From contig JASLGD010000006.1 of the NCBI GenBank assembly GCA_030150305.1, positions 1 to 10,762 of the forward strand: a stretch of DNA of 10,762 bases, written 5' to 3'. Numbering within the stretch: the first letter of the stretch is position 1; the number at the start of each line of letters is the position of its first letter. The notes below the pieces were generated by a model. The model was given only the letters and a program-made list of their open reading frames with translations, was not told where the DNA came from and searched no databases. Positions 1 to 6,875 of the stretch are shown in pieces. Position numbers and translations under genes: made by a program. The DNA comes from Caldimonas sp. (GTDB taxonomy: Bacteria > Pseudomonadota > Gammaproteobacteria > Burkholderiales > Burkholderiaceae_C).

Positions 1-110
1 GGCCCGACGAAGACGACGAACTCGCCCTTCTCGACCGCGAGGTCGATCCCCTTGATCGCCTTCAGGCTGCCGAAGTGCTTCTCGACGCCGTGCAGTTCGA
101 GGAACGACAT
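1..110 (-). CDS. smoK: ABC importer ATP-binding subunit, N-terminal fragment (polyol/sugar type)
   Basis: Only the first 36 codons are in the window; the gene runs off the left edge. The protein begins MSFLELHGVEKHFGSLKAIK and reaches FVVFVGP, which is the start of the Walker A (P-loop) motif of CUT1-type sugar ABC ATPases such as MalK, UgpC and SmoK. The catalytic lysine, Q-loop, signature motif, Walker B and C-terminal regulatory domain lie outside. The ATG at 110 follows the upstream permease stop by 13 bases, and that gap contains AAGGAAAG, a suitable ribosome binding site, so translation start and operon membership are well supported. The family role is ATP hydrolysis in the cytoplasm to drive import through the two permeases encoded just upstream. 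The ATPase class is clear from context; the smoK name rests on the neighbouring binding protein rather than on this fragment. Confidence 0.85.
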   Translation of the reverse strand, partial: MSFLELHGVEKHFGSLKAIKGIDLAVEKGEFVVFVG

Positions 111-123
111 GGTGCTTTCCTTG

Positions 124-945
124 CTACTTGACGGCGCCGAAGGTGAGGCCCTGCACGAGCTGCTTCTGGCTGAACCAGCCGACGACGACGATCGGCGCGA
201 TCGCGAGGAGCGACGCCGCCGAGAGCTTGGCCCAGAAGAGCCCCTCCGGGCTCGAGTACGAGGCGATCAGCGCGGCCAGCGTGCCGGCCTTGGCCGAGCT
301 CAGGTTGAGCGACCAGAACGCCTCGTTCCACGCCAGCACCAGGCAGAGCAGCCCGGTCGATGCGAGCGTTCCCATCGCGAGCGGCCGGATCACCTGCGTG
401 AACTCGCCCCAGATGCTGGCGCCGTCCATGCGCGCGGCCTCGAGGATGTCGGGCGGGATGTCCTTGAAGCCCGAGTACAGCATCCAGACCATGATCGGCA
501 GGTTGGAGAGCGTGAAGACGACGATCAGCGCGGTCCGCGAATCGAGAAGGCCCGCTGTCTGCGCCATCACGTAGACCGGCACCAGCGCGCCGACGGCGGG
601 CATCATCTTGGTCGACAGCATCCACATCAGGATGTCGCGCGTGCGCCGGGTGCGGAAGAACGCCATCGAATACGCCGCCGGCGCGGCGATCGCCAGGCCG
701 ATCAGCGTCGAGACGAAGCTCGTCACGACCGAGTTGGCGGCGTGGTGCAGGTAGTCGCTGCGCAGGTTGACCTCGCGAAAGCTCTCGAGCGTCGGCGTGA
801 AGAAGAGGCGCGGCGGCACCGCGATCGCCTGCAGCTCGGTCTTGAACGAGGTCAGCACGAGCCAGATCAGCGGAAAGACGAGGAGCAGCGTGACGAGCCA
901 CGCCGCGACCGTGCGAACGACGAGCGCGAAGTGCTTCATCTGCAT
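124..945 (-). CDS. smoG: ABC importer permease 2, MalG/SmoG type
   Basis: Inner-membrane permease of 273 residues, the usual length for the MalG-like half of a carbohydrate ABC importer. About six hydrophobic segments are visible, at roughly residues 8-34, 69-99, 110-140, 143-163, 194-214 and 241-260. Between segments 4 and 5 is the EAA loop (EAARMDGASIWGEF), which contacts the ATPase. The end, GLTFGAVK, is the typical C-terminus of MalG-type permeases. The ATG at 945 comes six bases after the stop of the first permease. A second in-frame ATG at codon 3 (position 939) is equally possible; neither has a strong Shine-Dalgarno sequence, so coupled translation from the preceding gene is likely. 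With its partner permease it would form the polyol translocation channel. Family and role are secure; substrate is inferred from the binding protein. Confidence 0.93.
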   Translation of the reverse strand: MQMKHFALVVRTVAAWLVTLLLVFPLIWLVLTSFKTELQAIAVPPRLFFTPTLESFREVNLRSDYLHHAANSVVTSFVSTLIGLAIAAPAAYSMAFFRTRRTRDILMWMLSTKMMPAVGALVPVYVMAQTAGLLDSRTALIVVFTLSNLPIMVWMLYSGFKDIPPDILEAARMDGASIWGEFTQVIRPLAMGTLASTGLLCLVLAWNEAFWSLNLSSAKAGTLAALIASYSSPEGLFWAKLSAASLLAIAPIVVVGWFSQKQLVQGLTFGAVK

Positions 946-951
946 CGCCGG

Positions 952-1809
952 TCAGTCGAGGTTCTTGCCGATCATGCGGATCAGGAACACCGCCGCGATG
1001 TTGGCCAGCACCACTGCGAAGAGCGCACCCGCCGACGCGACGCCGACGTCGAAGTTCATCAACGCCTGCTTGAAGATCAGGAAGGCGAGGTTGGTGCTCT
1101 CGTTGCCCGGCCCGCCGCCGGTCGTCGTGAAGATCTCGGCGAAGACGCTGAGGAGAAAGATCATCTCGATCATCACCACCACCGCGATCGGCCGGCCGAG
1201 GTGCGGCAGCGTCAGGAACCAGAACTTCTGCAGCGCATTGGCGCCGTCCATTCCGGCCGCCTCCATCTGGTCGCGATCGAGCGACTGCAGCGAGGTGATG
1301 AAGATCAGGCACGCGAACGGCAGCCACTGCCACGCGACCATCAGGATCACCGAGAAGAGCGGATGGTTGGTCAGCCAGTCGACCGGGCTCGAGCCGAAGA
1401 AGATCCAGACCTGGGCGAGGACGCCGTAGATCGGATTCATCATCATGTGCTTCCACAGCAGCGCGTTCGCCGTGGGCATCACGAAGAAGGGCGAGATGAG
1501 CAGCACGCGGACGATGCCGCGGCCCGGAAACGGCTCGTTGACCAGCAGCGCGAGGGCGACGCCGAGGATCACCGTGATCGCGATCACCGAGCCGAGCAGC
1601 GACAGCGTGTTCAGCACCGACGGCCCGAAGTCGGGGTCGGTGACGAAGTGCTCGAAGTTGGCGAGAGCGAGGAAGCTCTTCTCGCCCGGCTGCATGAGGT
1701 TGTAGCGGACGAGCGAGAAGTAGATCGTCATCACCAGCGGCACGATCATCCAGAGGAAGAGCGTGACGACGGCGGGCGCCATCAGGGCGCGAGGCAGCAG
1801 GCGGTTCAT
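952..1809 (-). CDS. smoF: ABC importer permease 1, MalF/SmoF type
   Basis: Inner-membrane permease of 285 residues, matching the short SmoF-like class rather than the much longer enterobacterial MalF. Six hydrophobic segments can be read: near residues 13-35, 66-90, 100-120, 155-175, 208-230 and 258-280. The EAA loop is EAAGMDGANALQKFWFLTLP, a near-ideal version with the conserved EAA, G and LP positions, and marks the ATPase docking site. The ATG at 1809 has GAAGG seven bases upstream as a moderate ribosome binding site. It is separated from the binding-protein gene by 54 bases that contain a stable hairpin and from the second permease by six. It would pair with the downstream permease to form the transmembrane channel. 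Confident as to family; polyol specificity is inherited from the binding protein. Confidence 0.94.
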   Translation of the reverse strand: MNRLLPRALMAPAVVTLFLWMIVPLVMTIYFSLVRYNLMQPGEKSFLALANFEHFVTDPDFGPSVLNTLSLLGSVIAITVILGVALALLVNEPFPGRGIVRVLLISPFFVMPTANALLWKHMMMNPIYGVLAQVWIFFGSSPVDWLTNHPLFSVILMVAWQWLPFACLIFITSLQSLDRDQMEAAGMDGANALQKFWFLTLPHLGRPIAVVVMIEMIFLLSVFAEIFTTTGGGPGNESTNLAFLIFKQALMNFDVGVASAGALFAVVLANIAAVFLIRMIGKNLD

Positions 1810-1824
1810 CGCGTGGCCTTCGTT

Positions 1825-1856
1825 GCGGCGCCGGCCGCGGATGCGGCCGGCGGCGT
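1825..1856 (-). promoter_or_regulatory. Intercistronic hairpin between binding-protein and permease genes
   Basis: On the transcribed strand the arms GCCGGCCGC (complement of 1843-1851) and GCGGCCGGC (complement of 1830-1838) pair perfectly around a four-base loop. A further C-G pair extends this to 10 bp, and after one mismatch two more pairs and a G-T wobble follow. There is no T-tract after it, so it is not a standard intrinsic terminator. In E. coli malE-malF, structured intercistronic RNA protects the upstream mRNA and keeps binding protein in excess over membrane subunits; the same role here is an inference from position. Confidence 0.6.
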
Positions 1857-1863
1857 GCCGGGC

Positions 1864-3171
1864 CTACTTGTAGTAGCCGCCCTTCTTCATCTCGCGCTCG
1901 GCGGCGAGCTGGCTCGCCTTCAGCGCTTCGTCGACGCTGACCTTGCCGGCGAGCGCCGAGCTCATCTGCTGGCCGACGGCGATGCCGATCGCCTGGAACT
2001 CGGGGATCGCGGCGAACTGGACGCCGACGTACGGGCTCTTCGGCAGCGTGCTGTCGTTGGCGTTGGCCGAGTCGATCGCCTTCTTCTCGGCGTCGGCGAA
2101 CTTGGCCGCCTTCAGGAACTCGGGGTTGGCGTACGTCGACTTGCGCGTCCCCGTCGGCACCGAGCCCCAGCCCTTCTCCTTGGCGACCAGCGCGATGTAG
2201 TCCTTCGACGTCGCCCAGTTGATGAACTTCTGCGCCGCATCGGCGTTCTTGGTGCCGGCCGGGATCGCCAGCGCCCAGGCCCAGAGCCAGTTCGCGCCCT
2301 TCTGCGTCGCGCTGTACGGAGCCTGCGCGAACGCGACCTTGTCGGCGACCTTGCTCTGCTTCGGATCGGTGATGAACGACGCGGCGATCGTCGCGTCGAT
2401 CCACATCGCGCACTTGCCCTCGTTGTAGAGCGCGAGGATCTCGTTGAAGCTGTTGGCGCTCGATCCGGGCGGGCCGTACTTCTTCAGCAGCTCGACGTAG
2501 TCGGTGATCGCCTCGTGCCACGGCTTGGATTCGAGCTGCGGCTTCCAGCTCATGTCGAACCACTGGCCGCCGTAGCTGTTGACCATGGTCGTGATGAACG
2601 CCATGTTGTCGCCCCATCCGGGCTTGCCGCGCAGGCAGATGCCGTAGACGCCGGCCTTCGGATCGTTCATCTTGGCGGCGGCGTCCTTCACCTGCGCCCA
2701 AGTCGGACGCTCGGCGAAGGTGACGCCGGCCTTGTCCGCCAGGTCCTTGCGGTACATCAGCATCGAGCTCTCGCCGTAGAACGGCGCGGCGTAGAGCTTG
2801 CCGTCGACCGACAGGCCATTGCGCATCGCCGGCAGCAGGTCGTCGACGTCGTACTTCGGGTCGGGCTTGATCTCGGTGAGCCAGCCCTTCTTGCCCCAGA
2901 TCGGCGTCTCGTACATGCCGATCGTCATGACGTCGAACTGGCCGCCCTTGGTGGCGATGTCGGTGGTCACCCGTTGCCGGAGAACGCCCTCCTCGAGCGT
3001 CACCCACTTGACCTTGATGTCGGGATACGCCTTCTCGAAGAACGGCGTCAGCTTCTGCATCTCGATCATGTGACCGTTGTTCACGGTCGCGACCACCAGG
3101 TCCGTGGCTTCGGCGCCCGCCGAGGCGATGAACAGTCCGACCGCGACGGTCAGCGCTGCCTTGAGCTTCAT
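1864..3171 (-). CDS. smoE: Polyol (mannitol/sorbitol) ABC importer periplasmic binding protein, SmoE/MtlE type
   Basis: Extracellular solute-binding protein of 435 residues, the normal length for the family. It starts with a signal peptide (MKLKAALTVAVGLFIASAGAEA, probable cleavage near residue 22), so the mature protein is periplasmic; no lipobox cysteine is present. Family-typical stretches include ATVNNGHMIEMQKL near the mature start, EEGVLRQRVTTDIATKGGQFD, DGKLYAAPFYGESSMLMYRKD, GICLRGKPGWGDNMAF, MWIDATIAASF and SPYVGVQFAAIPEFQAIG. These match what I recall of SmoE/MtlE binding proteins, so mannitol, sorbitol or arabitol is the likely ligand. An upstream in-frame extension to 3225 exists, but the ATG at 3171 has AGGAGA seven bases upstream and puts the signal peptide at the N-terminus, so it is chosen. 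First gene of the importer operon. No polyol dehydrogenase or regulator is visible alongside. Confidence 0.93.
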   Translation of the reverse strand: MKLKAALTVAVGLFIASAGAEATDLVVATVNNGHMIEMQKLTPFFEKAYPDIKVKWVTLEEGVLRQRVTTDIATKGGQFDVMTIGMYETPIWGKKGWLTEIKPDPKYDVDDLLPAMRNGLSVDGKLYAAPFYGESSMLMYRKDLADKAGVTFAERPTWAQVKDAAAKMNDPKAGVYGICLRGKPGWGDNMAFITTMVNSYGGQWFDMSWKPQLESKPWHEAITDYVELLKKYGPPGSSANSFNEILALYNEGKCAMWIDATIAASFITDPKQSKVADKVAFAQAPYSATQKGANWLWAWALAIPAGTKNADAAQKFINWATSKDYIALVAKEKGWGSVPTGTRKSTYANPEFLKAAKFADAEKKAIDSANANDSTLPKSPYVGVQFAAIPEFQAIGIAVGQQMSSALAGKVSVDEALKASQLAAEREMKKGGYYK

Positions 3172-3178
3172 GGGTTCG

Positions 3179-3184
3179 TCTCCT
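3179..3184 (-). promoter_or_regulatory. Ribosome binding site of the polyol-binding-protein gene
   Basis: AGGAGA on the minus strand, seven bases before the ATG at 3171. It decides this start over the in-frame extension beginning at 3225. Confidence 0.8.
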
Positions 3185-3649
3185 GTCGTGACTCGGACTG
3201 CCGTGCGACGCGGCAGCGGGGTCAATGTAGGAGGCTGCGTGGACGTCCTCGATACTCAACGCCTGCCGACCTGTATTTATTTGCGTGGGTGAGGCCGGAT
3301 ATTCCCGTAGCGCAAACGACTGGATACCTCTCGCTTCGTACGGGTTCGGAACGCGTGTATTCGACCGGCGACTCGCCGCCGACGGTTCGGCTCGCAACGT
3401 TCGGGTGCCGGAACCGCTACTGACCGCGGGGGCAGCAGCGAAGCGGACGTTTGCGAAGCGTCGCTCCTGGCCGAACTGAGAAGCAGGTGTCGCTTCCCAG
3501 CAGATGAGACTCCCGCAATCGTGATCGTGCCGCGCTCGCAGTGCTTCGACCAAACTCCTTGCCTGTGGCCTTCTTCGTGTCGCCGGTGAGCCCGCTAGCG
3601 ATTCAATTTCCAGCCGCGCAAAATGGCGCGTTCCAAGGCTCTGCGGATC

Positions 3650-3655
3650 GGGAGA
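3650..3655 (+). promoter_or_regulatory. Ribosome binding site of the Sel1-repeat gene
   Basis: GGGAGA lies five bases before the ATG at 3661. It selects that start, which gives a proper N-terminal signal peptide, over an in-frame GTG at 3541 that would bury the signal peptide 40 residues inside the protein. Confidence 0.75.
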
Positions 3656-3660
3656 ATGCC

Positions 3661-5604
3661 ATGAACCGCATGCGTGCGATGGCCGCGTCGATGGCTTTGG
3701 TGACGCTATTGCGGGGACCTGCGTGGGCGGCCGCCGTCGATATCCGGCTACCGCTTGGCGATCGCGGCTCGCAGTTCCCGCCCGCGCTCGACGACCCTGT
3801 CGCGGAGCGCTGCGACTTGCTAGCCGACCTCACCTTCGATCCTCAACGAGTCGGCTCTGGAGTGGAGTTCGACCGCATCGACGTCGCCCGCGCGCTACCG
3901 GCGTGCGAGCAGGCCGCCGCCGGGTCTCCCGGCCGGACGCGGTACCAGTTTCTCTATGGCCGCGTGCTGGTTGCGGCCAAGCGTTACGGCGAAGCGGTGC
4001 GTCAATACACGCTGGCAAGCCAGGCCGGGTACTCGCCGGCCACTTCGGACCTTGGTCATCTTTACGCAGAAGGCCTCGGCGTGGCCAAGGACCCCGAGCG
4101 GGCCGCGCGGTACTACACCGAGGCGAGTCGCAGCGGTTACGCGCCTGCCACGCACGCGCTGGCCTACGCATACGCGACAGGGAGCGGCGTCGCACGGGAC
4201 ATGGCGCGCGCAACCGAACTCGTGCGCCAAGCGGCAAACGCGGGCGTGCCGGAGGCGGCCCTGTCGATGGGCAATCTGTACCAGCAGGGACAGAGCGTTC
4301 CGTTCGACCTGCGCGAAGCGGAGAAGTGGTATCGCAAGGCCGGTGATGGCGGCATCGCGGAAGGCTACACGCTGCTCGCCGACATCGTCTTCGGCCAGTA
4401 CGACCGGCTTTCCGAAGCTCTCGACTGGTATCGCCGCGCGGCGGCGGCCGGTTCCGGCTATGCAGCTTACCGCCTCGGGTGGGCCTACGATTTGGGCGTG
4501 GGCGGCCGCCACCCGGTCGACCCTTCCATGGCGGCGAAGTTCTACGCCAGCGGCGCGGCGAAAGGGATACCGGAAGCGCAGACCGGCCTGGGCCGGCTCC
4601 TGCGTGAAGGTCGCGGAGTCTCGAAGGATTCGGCGGCGGCATATAGGTGGTTCCTCAAGGCGGCGCAGCAGGAGCACCCCTCGCGACAAGAGCAGGATGT
4701 CAACTCCATCACCATGGCCCGCTGGGAAGTAGGGTCCATGCTCTTCGAAGGGGAGGGCGTGGCTCGCGACCCTCGCGCGGCGTTGCCGTGGTTGATCTCT
4801 GCGGCGAAAGGCGAACCCGATGCGCTGCCGGATCGCTATGCCCAGCAGTTGCTCGGCCTCATGTACGACGCCGGTGAGGGTGTGGCGAGCGATCCGGCCC
4901 AGGCGGTCGCATGGTTTGAAAAAGCGGCACGCGCGGACTTCCCGTTCGCGATGACGCAGCTCGGCGCGCATCTATGGCAAGGCCTAGGCGTCGCGCGCGA
5001 CGAGGCCGAGGCGATGCGCTGGTTTCACAAGGCCGCCGATCGCGGCGACATCGCAGCCGAGTCGTTCCTGGGCTTCGGCTACATGAACGGCACCGGCGCG
5101 CTGCGCGACTACGTGCAGGCAGCCTACTGGCTGGACCGTGCGGCGCGGCAGGGCGATGCTGCGGCAGAGCTCAACCTTGCGGCGCTCTACTTCAACGGCT
5201 GGGGCGTCAACCGTAACGAGGGACGTGCCAAGGAGCTGTGGGGGCGCGCCGCCGCGAGCCCGATCGCGCAGTACGCGGAGGTCGCGCGGCGCAATCTACA
5301 GGCTGCCGACGAAGCGGCGGTGCGACGCGCCCAGGCCAGGTTCGCAGCCACGCGCGGCCAGCCCTCGGGGGACGATGCCGACGCGACTGTGAAAGTGGTC
5401 GGCCTGGCGATCGGTGCTGCATTGCTCCTGAGTCTTCTCAGTGGCGGCTCCGGCTCGTCCTCGAGCGGCAGCACCTCGTCAGGTTCGCCGACCGACCATT
5501 TGCAGCAAGCGCAACAGCAGCAGCAGTTCAATGACGCGATCGCCAAGCTCGCACGGACCGGGACTGGCAACTGCTTCGGCAAGACCGGATGCGCTTCGCA
5601 ATGA
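3661..5604 (+). CDS. Sel1-repeat protein, exported, with C-terminal hydrophobic segment and low-complexity tail
   Basis: A 647-residue protein built almost wholly of Sel1-like repeats. Residues 1-24 form a signal peptide (MNRMR, then a hydrophobic stretch, then AWA|A). Residues 45-90 are a small module with two cysteines (C51, C82) of a kind I recall preceding TPR/Sel1 arrays. A TPR-like helix pair follows (94-123), then about eleven Sel1 repeats from 124 to 534; typical units carry a LYxxGxGVxxDxxxAxxWxxxAA pattern, for example near 130-158, 434-462 and 469-497. Repeat 5 is shortened and repeats 7-8 have insertions. Residues 579-594 (VVGLAIGAALLLSLLS) form a possible short membrane segment, then a Ser/Gly linker (595-609), a Gln-rich stretch (614-622) and an end with C638 and C644. 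Sel1 arrays are protein-interaction scaffolds; no catalytic domain is visible and the partner is unknown. It stands alone, convergent with the next gene. Confidence 0.85.
   Translation: MNRMRAMAASMALVTLLRGPAWAAAVDIRLPLGDRGSQFPPALDDPVAERCDLLADLTFDPQRVGSGVEFDRIDVARALPACEQAAAGSPGRTRYQFLYGRVLVAAKRYGEAVRQYTLASQAGYSPATSDLGHLYAEGLGVAKDPERAARYYTEASRSGYAPATHALAYAYATGSGVARDMARATELVRQAANAGVPEAALSMGNLYQQGQSVPFDLREAEKWYRKAGDGGIAEGYTLLADIVFGQYDRLSEALDWYRRAAAAGSGYAAYRLGWAYDLGVGGRHPVDPSMAAKFYASGAAKGIPEAQTGLGRLLREGRGVSKDSAAAYRWFLKAAQQEHPSRQEQDVNSITMARWEVGSMLFEGEGVARDPRAALPWLISAAKGEPDALPDRYAQQLLGLMYDAGEGVASDPAQAVAWFEKAARADFPFAMTQLGAHLWQGLGVARDEAEAMRWFHKAADRGDIAAESFLGFGYMNGTGALRDYVQAAYWLDRAARQGDAAAELNLAALYFNGWGVNRNEGRAKELWGRAAASPIAQYAEVARRNLQAADEAAVRRAQARFAATRGQPSGDDADATVKVVGLAIGAALLLSLLSGGSGSSSSGSTSSGSPTDHLQQAQQQQQFNDAIAKLARTGTGNCFGKTGCASQ
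5503..5529 (+). repeat. CAG/CAA-rich microsatellite-like tract encoding the Gln-rich tail
   Basis: The tract runs through ttgcagcaagcgcaacagca and further CAG codons, giving a glutamine-rich segment with one alanine near residues 615-623 of the Sel1-repeat protein. Such tracts can vary in length by slippage; that is general knowledge and not shown here. Confidence 0.5.
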
Positions 5605-5821
5605 GCTCGTGGCAGCCGCTCGGTCGCCGCGTTGCAGCGGCCAACGGACTGCGCTTGTGTTGACAGGCTAGCGTCGCGGCCTGAGGCAATGAGGCGAATC
5701 GCCAATAGGCTGGCCGAGCTCCAGCAGGCCCGCTCCCAGGTCCGTCGCCCTCGCGATTCGCTTGTTGCCGTTGGGAACCGTCGACCCAAAGGGCCGTCCG
5801 GCCCACGGAACAAGTCCGCGG
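5605..5821. other. Convergent intergenic gap between Sel1-repeat and nuclease-like genes
   Basis: No gene is seen in these 217 bases. Just after the Sel1 stop, GCCGCT (5615-5620) and AGCGGC (5636-5641) could form a 6-bp stem with a long loop, but no T-tract follows, so it is a poor terminator. The other structure is the short GC hairpin at 5791-5804, annotated separately. Confidence 0.4.
5791..5804 (-). terminator. Possible weak intrinsic terminator of the nuclease-like gene
   Basis: On the minus strand, GGGCC-GGAC-GGCCC forms a 5-bp all-GC stem with a four-base loop, 17 bases after the stop codon, followed by only three T residues (TTTGGG). Position is right, but stem and T-tract are short, so it may not terminate. 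Confidence 0.3.
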
Positions 5822-6655
5822 TCAGGTGATGAGTGCGTCTATAGCCGCAATGTCGGCCTCGATCGTCGGGGTATCACTGAAGGCTACGAACCTCAAACTC
5901 ATCTCATTCAACCCGCCGCACCCTTGCGCGCGTACCTGAGCTGCCAACCCGTGGTTGATTCGCTCTCGGAGCCACTCGAAATCGAAACGCGAGAGAGGGT
6001 CTCCACGTGGTTCCTTGTAGCGGAACCAGCTTTCGGGGCCCAGCACGATCATTTCGATCCGCTTCGCGGTCATCACATCGTGCCTTCCGCCGCCGCGGCG
6101 GCCGTGCTGGCGCGCCAACAGATACAGAAGCCCGTAACCCAAGATCTCGAACATGGCATAGAGGGGTTGGTCGCTTTGGACCTTTAGTTCGATGAAGCGG
6201 TACTCGTTCTCTTGACTGCGCTGCACGATGTCTATCGAGCGACGGGCATCCCTGACGCCGGGTCGCAGGCCGGAGCTGGTGGACATCTGACAAGTCCAAC
6301 GCTCCGAGGACCGCTGCGCCAACCGTCGCTCGAGCACGACTTCTCTTGACTCGGTGAGGCGAGGAGGCACGTCGTCGCGCCATACCCAGTTCTTGCCTCG
6401 CGAGCCCGCCTCTTCTTGCCACCACGGGCCGTCCAAGCACGCGCACAGTGCGCTCACCATTGCCACGCCGTCCAGCGCGTGCAAGGGTGCCTTGCTGCGT
6501 TCGATTGCTGCACCGCGGTGCTTCAGATCAACCACCGAGAGCCACTTCGCAGCCTCTCTCAGGTAGTGAACGAAGAATTCCCCGTGCGGCTCCGCTCTAT
6601 CTGCGACGGGCATGTCGGAAGTCTGGCGGACGAGCTGGGGACTTGGCGGTGGCAT
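5822..6655 (-). CDS. Hypothetical protein with PD-(D/E)XK nuclease-like core
   Basis: I do not recognise this 277-residue protein by name. Its middle shows the layout of a PD-(D/E)XK nuclease fold: a helix containing E110 (VVLERRLAQ), a strand with D142 (SIDIV), then E156-x-K158 (FIELK), then a hydrophobic helix (LYAMFEILGYGLLYLL, about 165-180) and a further strand (RIEMIVLG). The N-terminal 100 residues contain helices with Trp and Cys but no motif I know. No signal peptide or membrane segment is seen. The start is uncertain: ATG at 6655 is preceded by GAAGG nine bases away; a GTG at 6715 and an ATG at 6613 are alternatives. Two sequence lines counted inside the gene (from 6121 and 6181) are 52% GC, against 65% for one in pheT (from 8761), suggesting a different history. 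It stands alone downstream of tRNA-Pro. DNA cleavage is inferred, not shown. Confidence 0.7.
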   Translation of the reverse strand: MPPPSPQLVRQTSDMPVADRAEPHGEFFVHYLREAAKWLSVVDLKHRGAAIERSKAPLHALDGVAMVSALCACLDGPWWQEEAGSRGKNWVWRDDVPPRLTESREVVLERRLAQRSSERWTCQMSTSSGLRPGVRDARRSIDIVQRSQENEYRFIELKVQSDQPLYAMFEILGYGLLYLLARQHGRRGGGRHDVMTAKRIEMIVLGPESWFRYKEPRGDPLSRFDFEWLRERINHGLAAQVRAQGCGGLNEMSLRFVAFSDTPTIEADIAAIDALIT

Positions 6656-6730
6656 CCGCGCCACCCTTCGCACATTGCACTCTTGAGGCAGATCTTGAGG
6701 GCACGGTGAGGGCACGCCTCCACAAAGTCA

Positions 6731-6763
6731 AATGGGCTAGCAGCTCATCACTGCTAACCCATT
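6731..6763 (-). terminator. 13-bp hairpin downstream of tRNA-Pro, probable terminator
   Basis: Reading the minus strand, AATGGGTTAGCAG (complement of 6751-6763) pairs with CTGCTAGCCCATT (complement of 6731-6743) over 13 bp with one T-G wobble, around a seven-base loop. It starts eight bases after the tRNA CCA end. The sequence after it, TGACTTTG, is only modestly T-rich. Position suggests termination or 3' processing of the tRNA transcript, and it would also separate the housekeeping block from the next gene. The stem is unusually long for a 3' trailer hairpin. Confidence 0.55.
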
Positions 6764-6771
6764 GATCTTAT

Positions 6772-6848
<77 letters not shown>

Positions 6849-6857
6849 TGGATGCGG

Positions 6858-6863
6858 ATTATA
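6858..6863 (-). promoter_or_regulatory. -10 box of tRNA-Pro promoter
   Basis: A perfect TATAAT on the minus strand lies nine bases before the mature tRNA 5' end, followed by CCGCATCCA. The preceding 17-base spacer overlaps the merR stop codon; the hexamer at the -35 position (TCGGTC, 6881-6886) is a poor match to TTGACA. A consensus -10 box in GC-rich DNA directly ahead of a stable RNA gene is strong positional evidence for a dedicated promoter. Confidence 0.65.
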
Positions 6864-6875
6864 GGGAGCGGGCCT

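Larger units (their letters stand above)
3172..3660. other. Divergent intergenic region between importer operon and Sel1-repeat gene
   Basis: This 489-base gap carries the 5' leaders of two divergent genes. I see no convincing coding sequence in it: short open frames have no ribosome binding site and no family-like composition. The only A/T-rich patch is around 3271-3282 (tgtatttatttg). A weak minus-strand promoter candidate is TACATT (3224-3229) with TCGAGG 17 bases upstream, matching consensus only partly. The octamer GCGAAGCG occurs twice about seven bases apart, around 3438-3462; this may be chance. No clear operator palindrome is seen, so regulation of either gene cannot be read from here. 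Confidence 0.5.

Noticed and set aside
3365..3402. Apparent inverted repeat ACCGGCG...CGCCGACGGT as a possible operator
   Set aside because: The arms pair only with a multi-base bulge, and similar matches are frequent in GC-rich DNA.
52..3423. A very long open frame on the plus strand, and another on the minus strand (62-3553), spanning the whole importer operon
   Set aside because: Both overlap four well-recognised minus-strand genes in other frames. Their products are repetitive and Arg/Asp/His- or Arg/Ala-rich, as expected of shadow frames in high-GC DNA with strong third-position bias.
3285..3479. Short plus-strand open frame in the importer/Sel1 gap
   Set aside because: No ribosome binding site, no recognisable domain, and composition like non-coding DNA.
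5822..6715. Longer version of the nuclease-like protein starting at a GTG at 6715
   Set aside because: The extra 20 residues have no supporting ribosome binding site; the ATG at 6655 has a plausible one.
6755..6767. IHF-binding-like sequence GATCAATGGGTTA on the minus strand beside tRNA-Pro
   Set aside because: It matches the WATCAANNNNTTR consensus at all but the first position, but one such match is expected by chance at about this frequency in a 10.7-kb window, and most of it lies in the hairpin arm.
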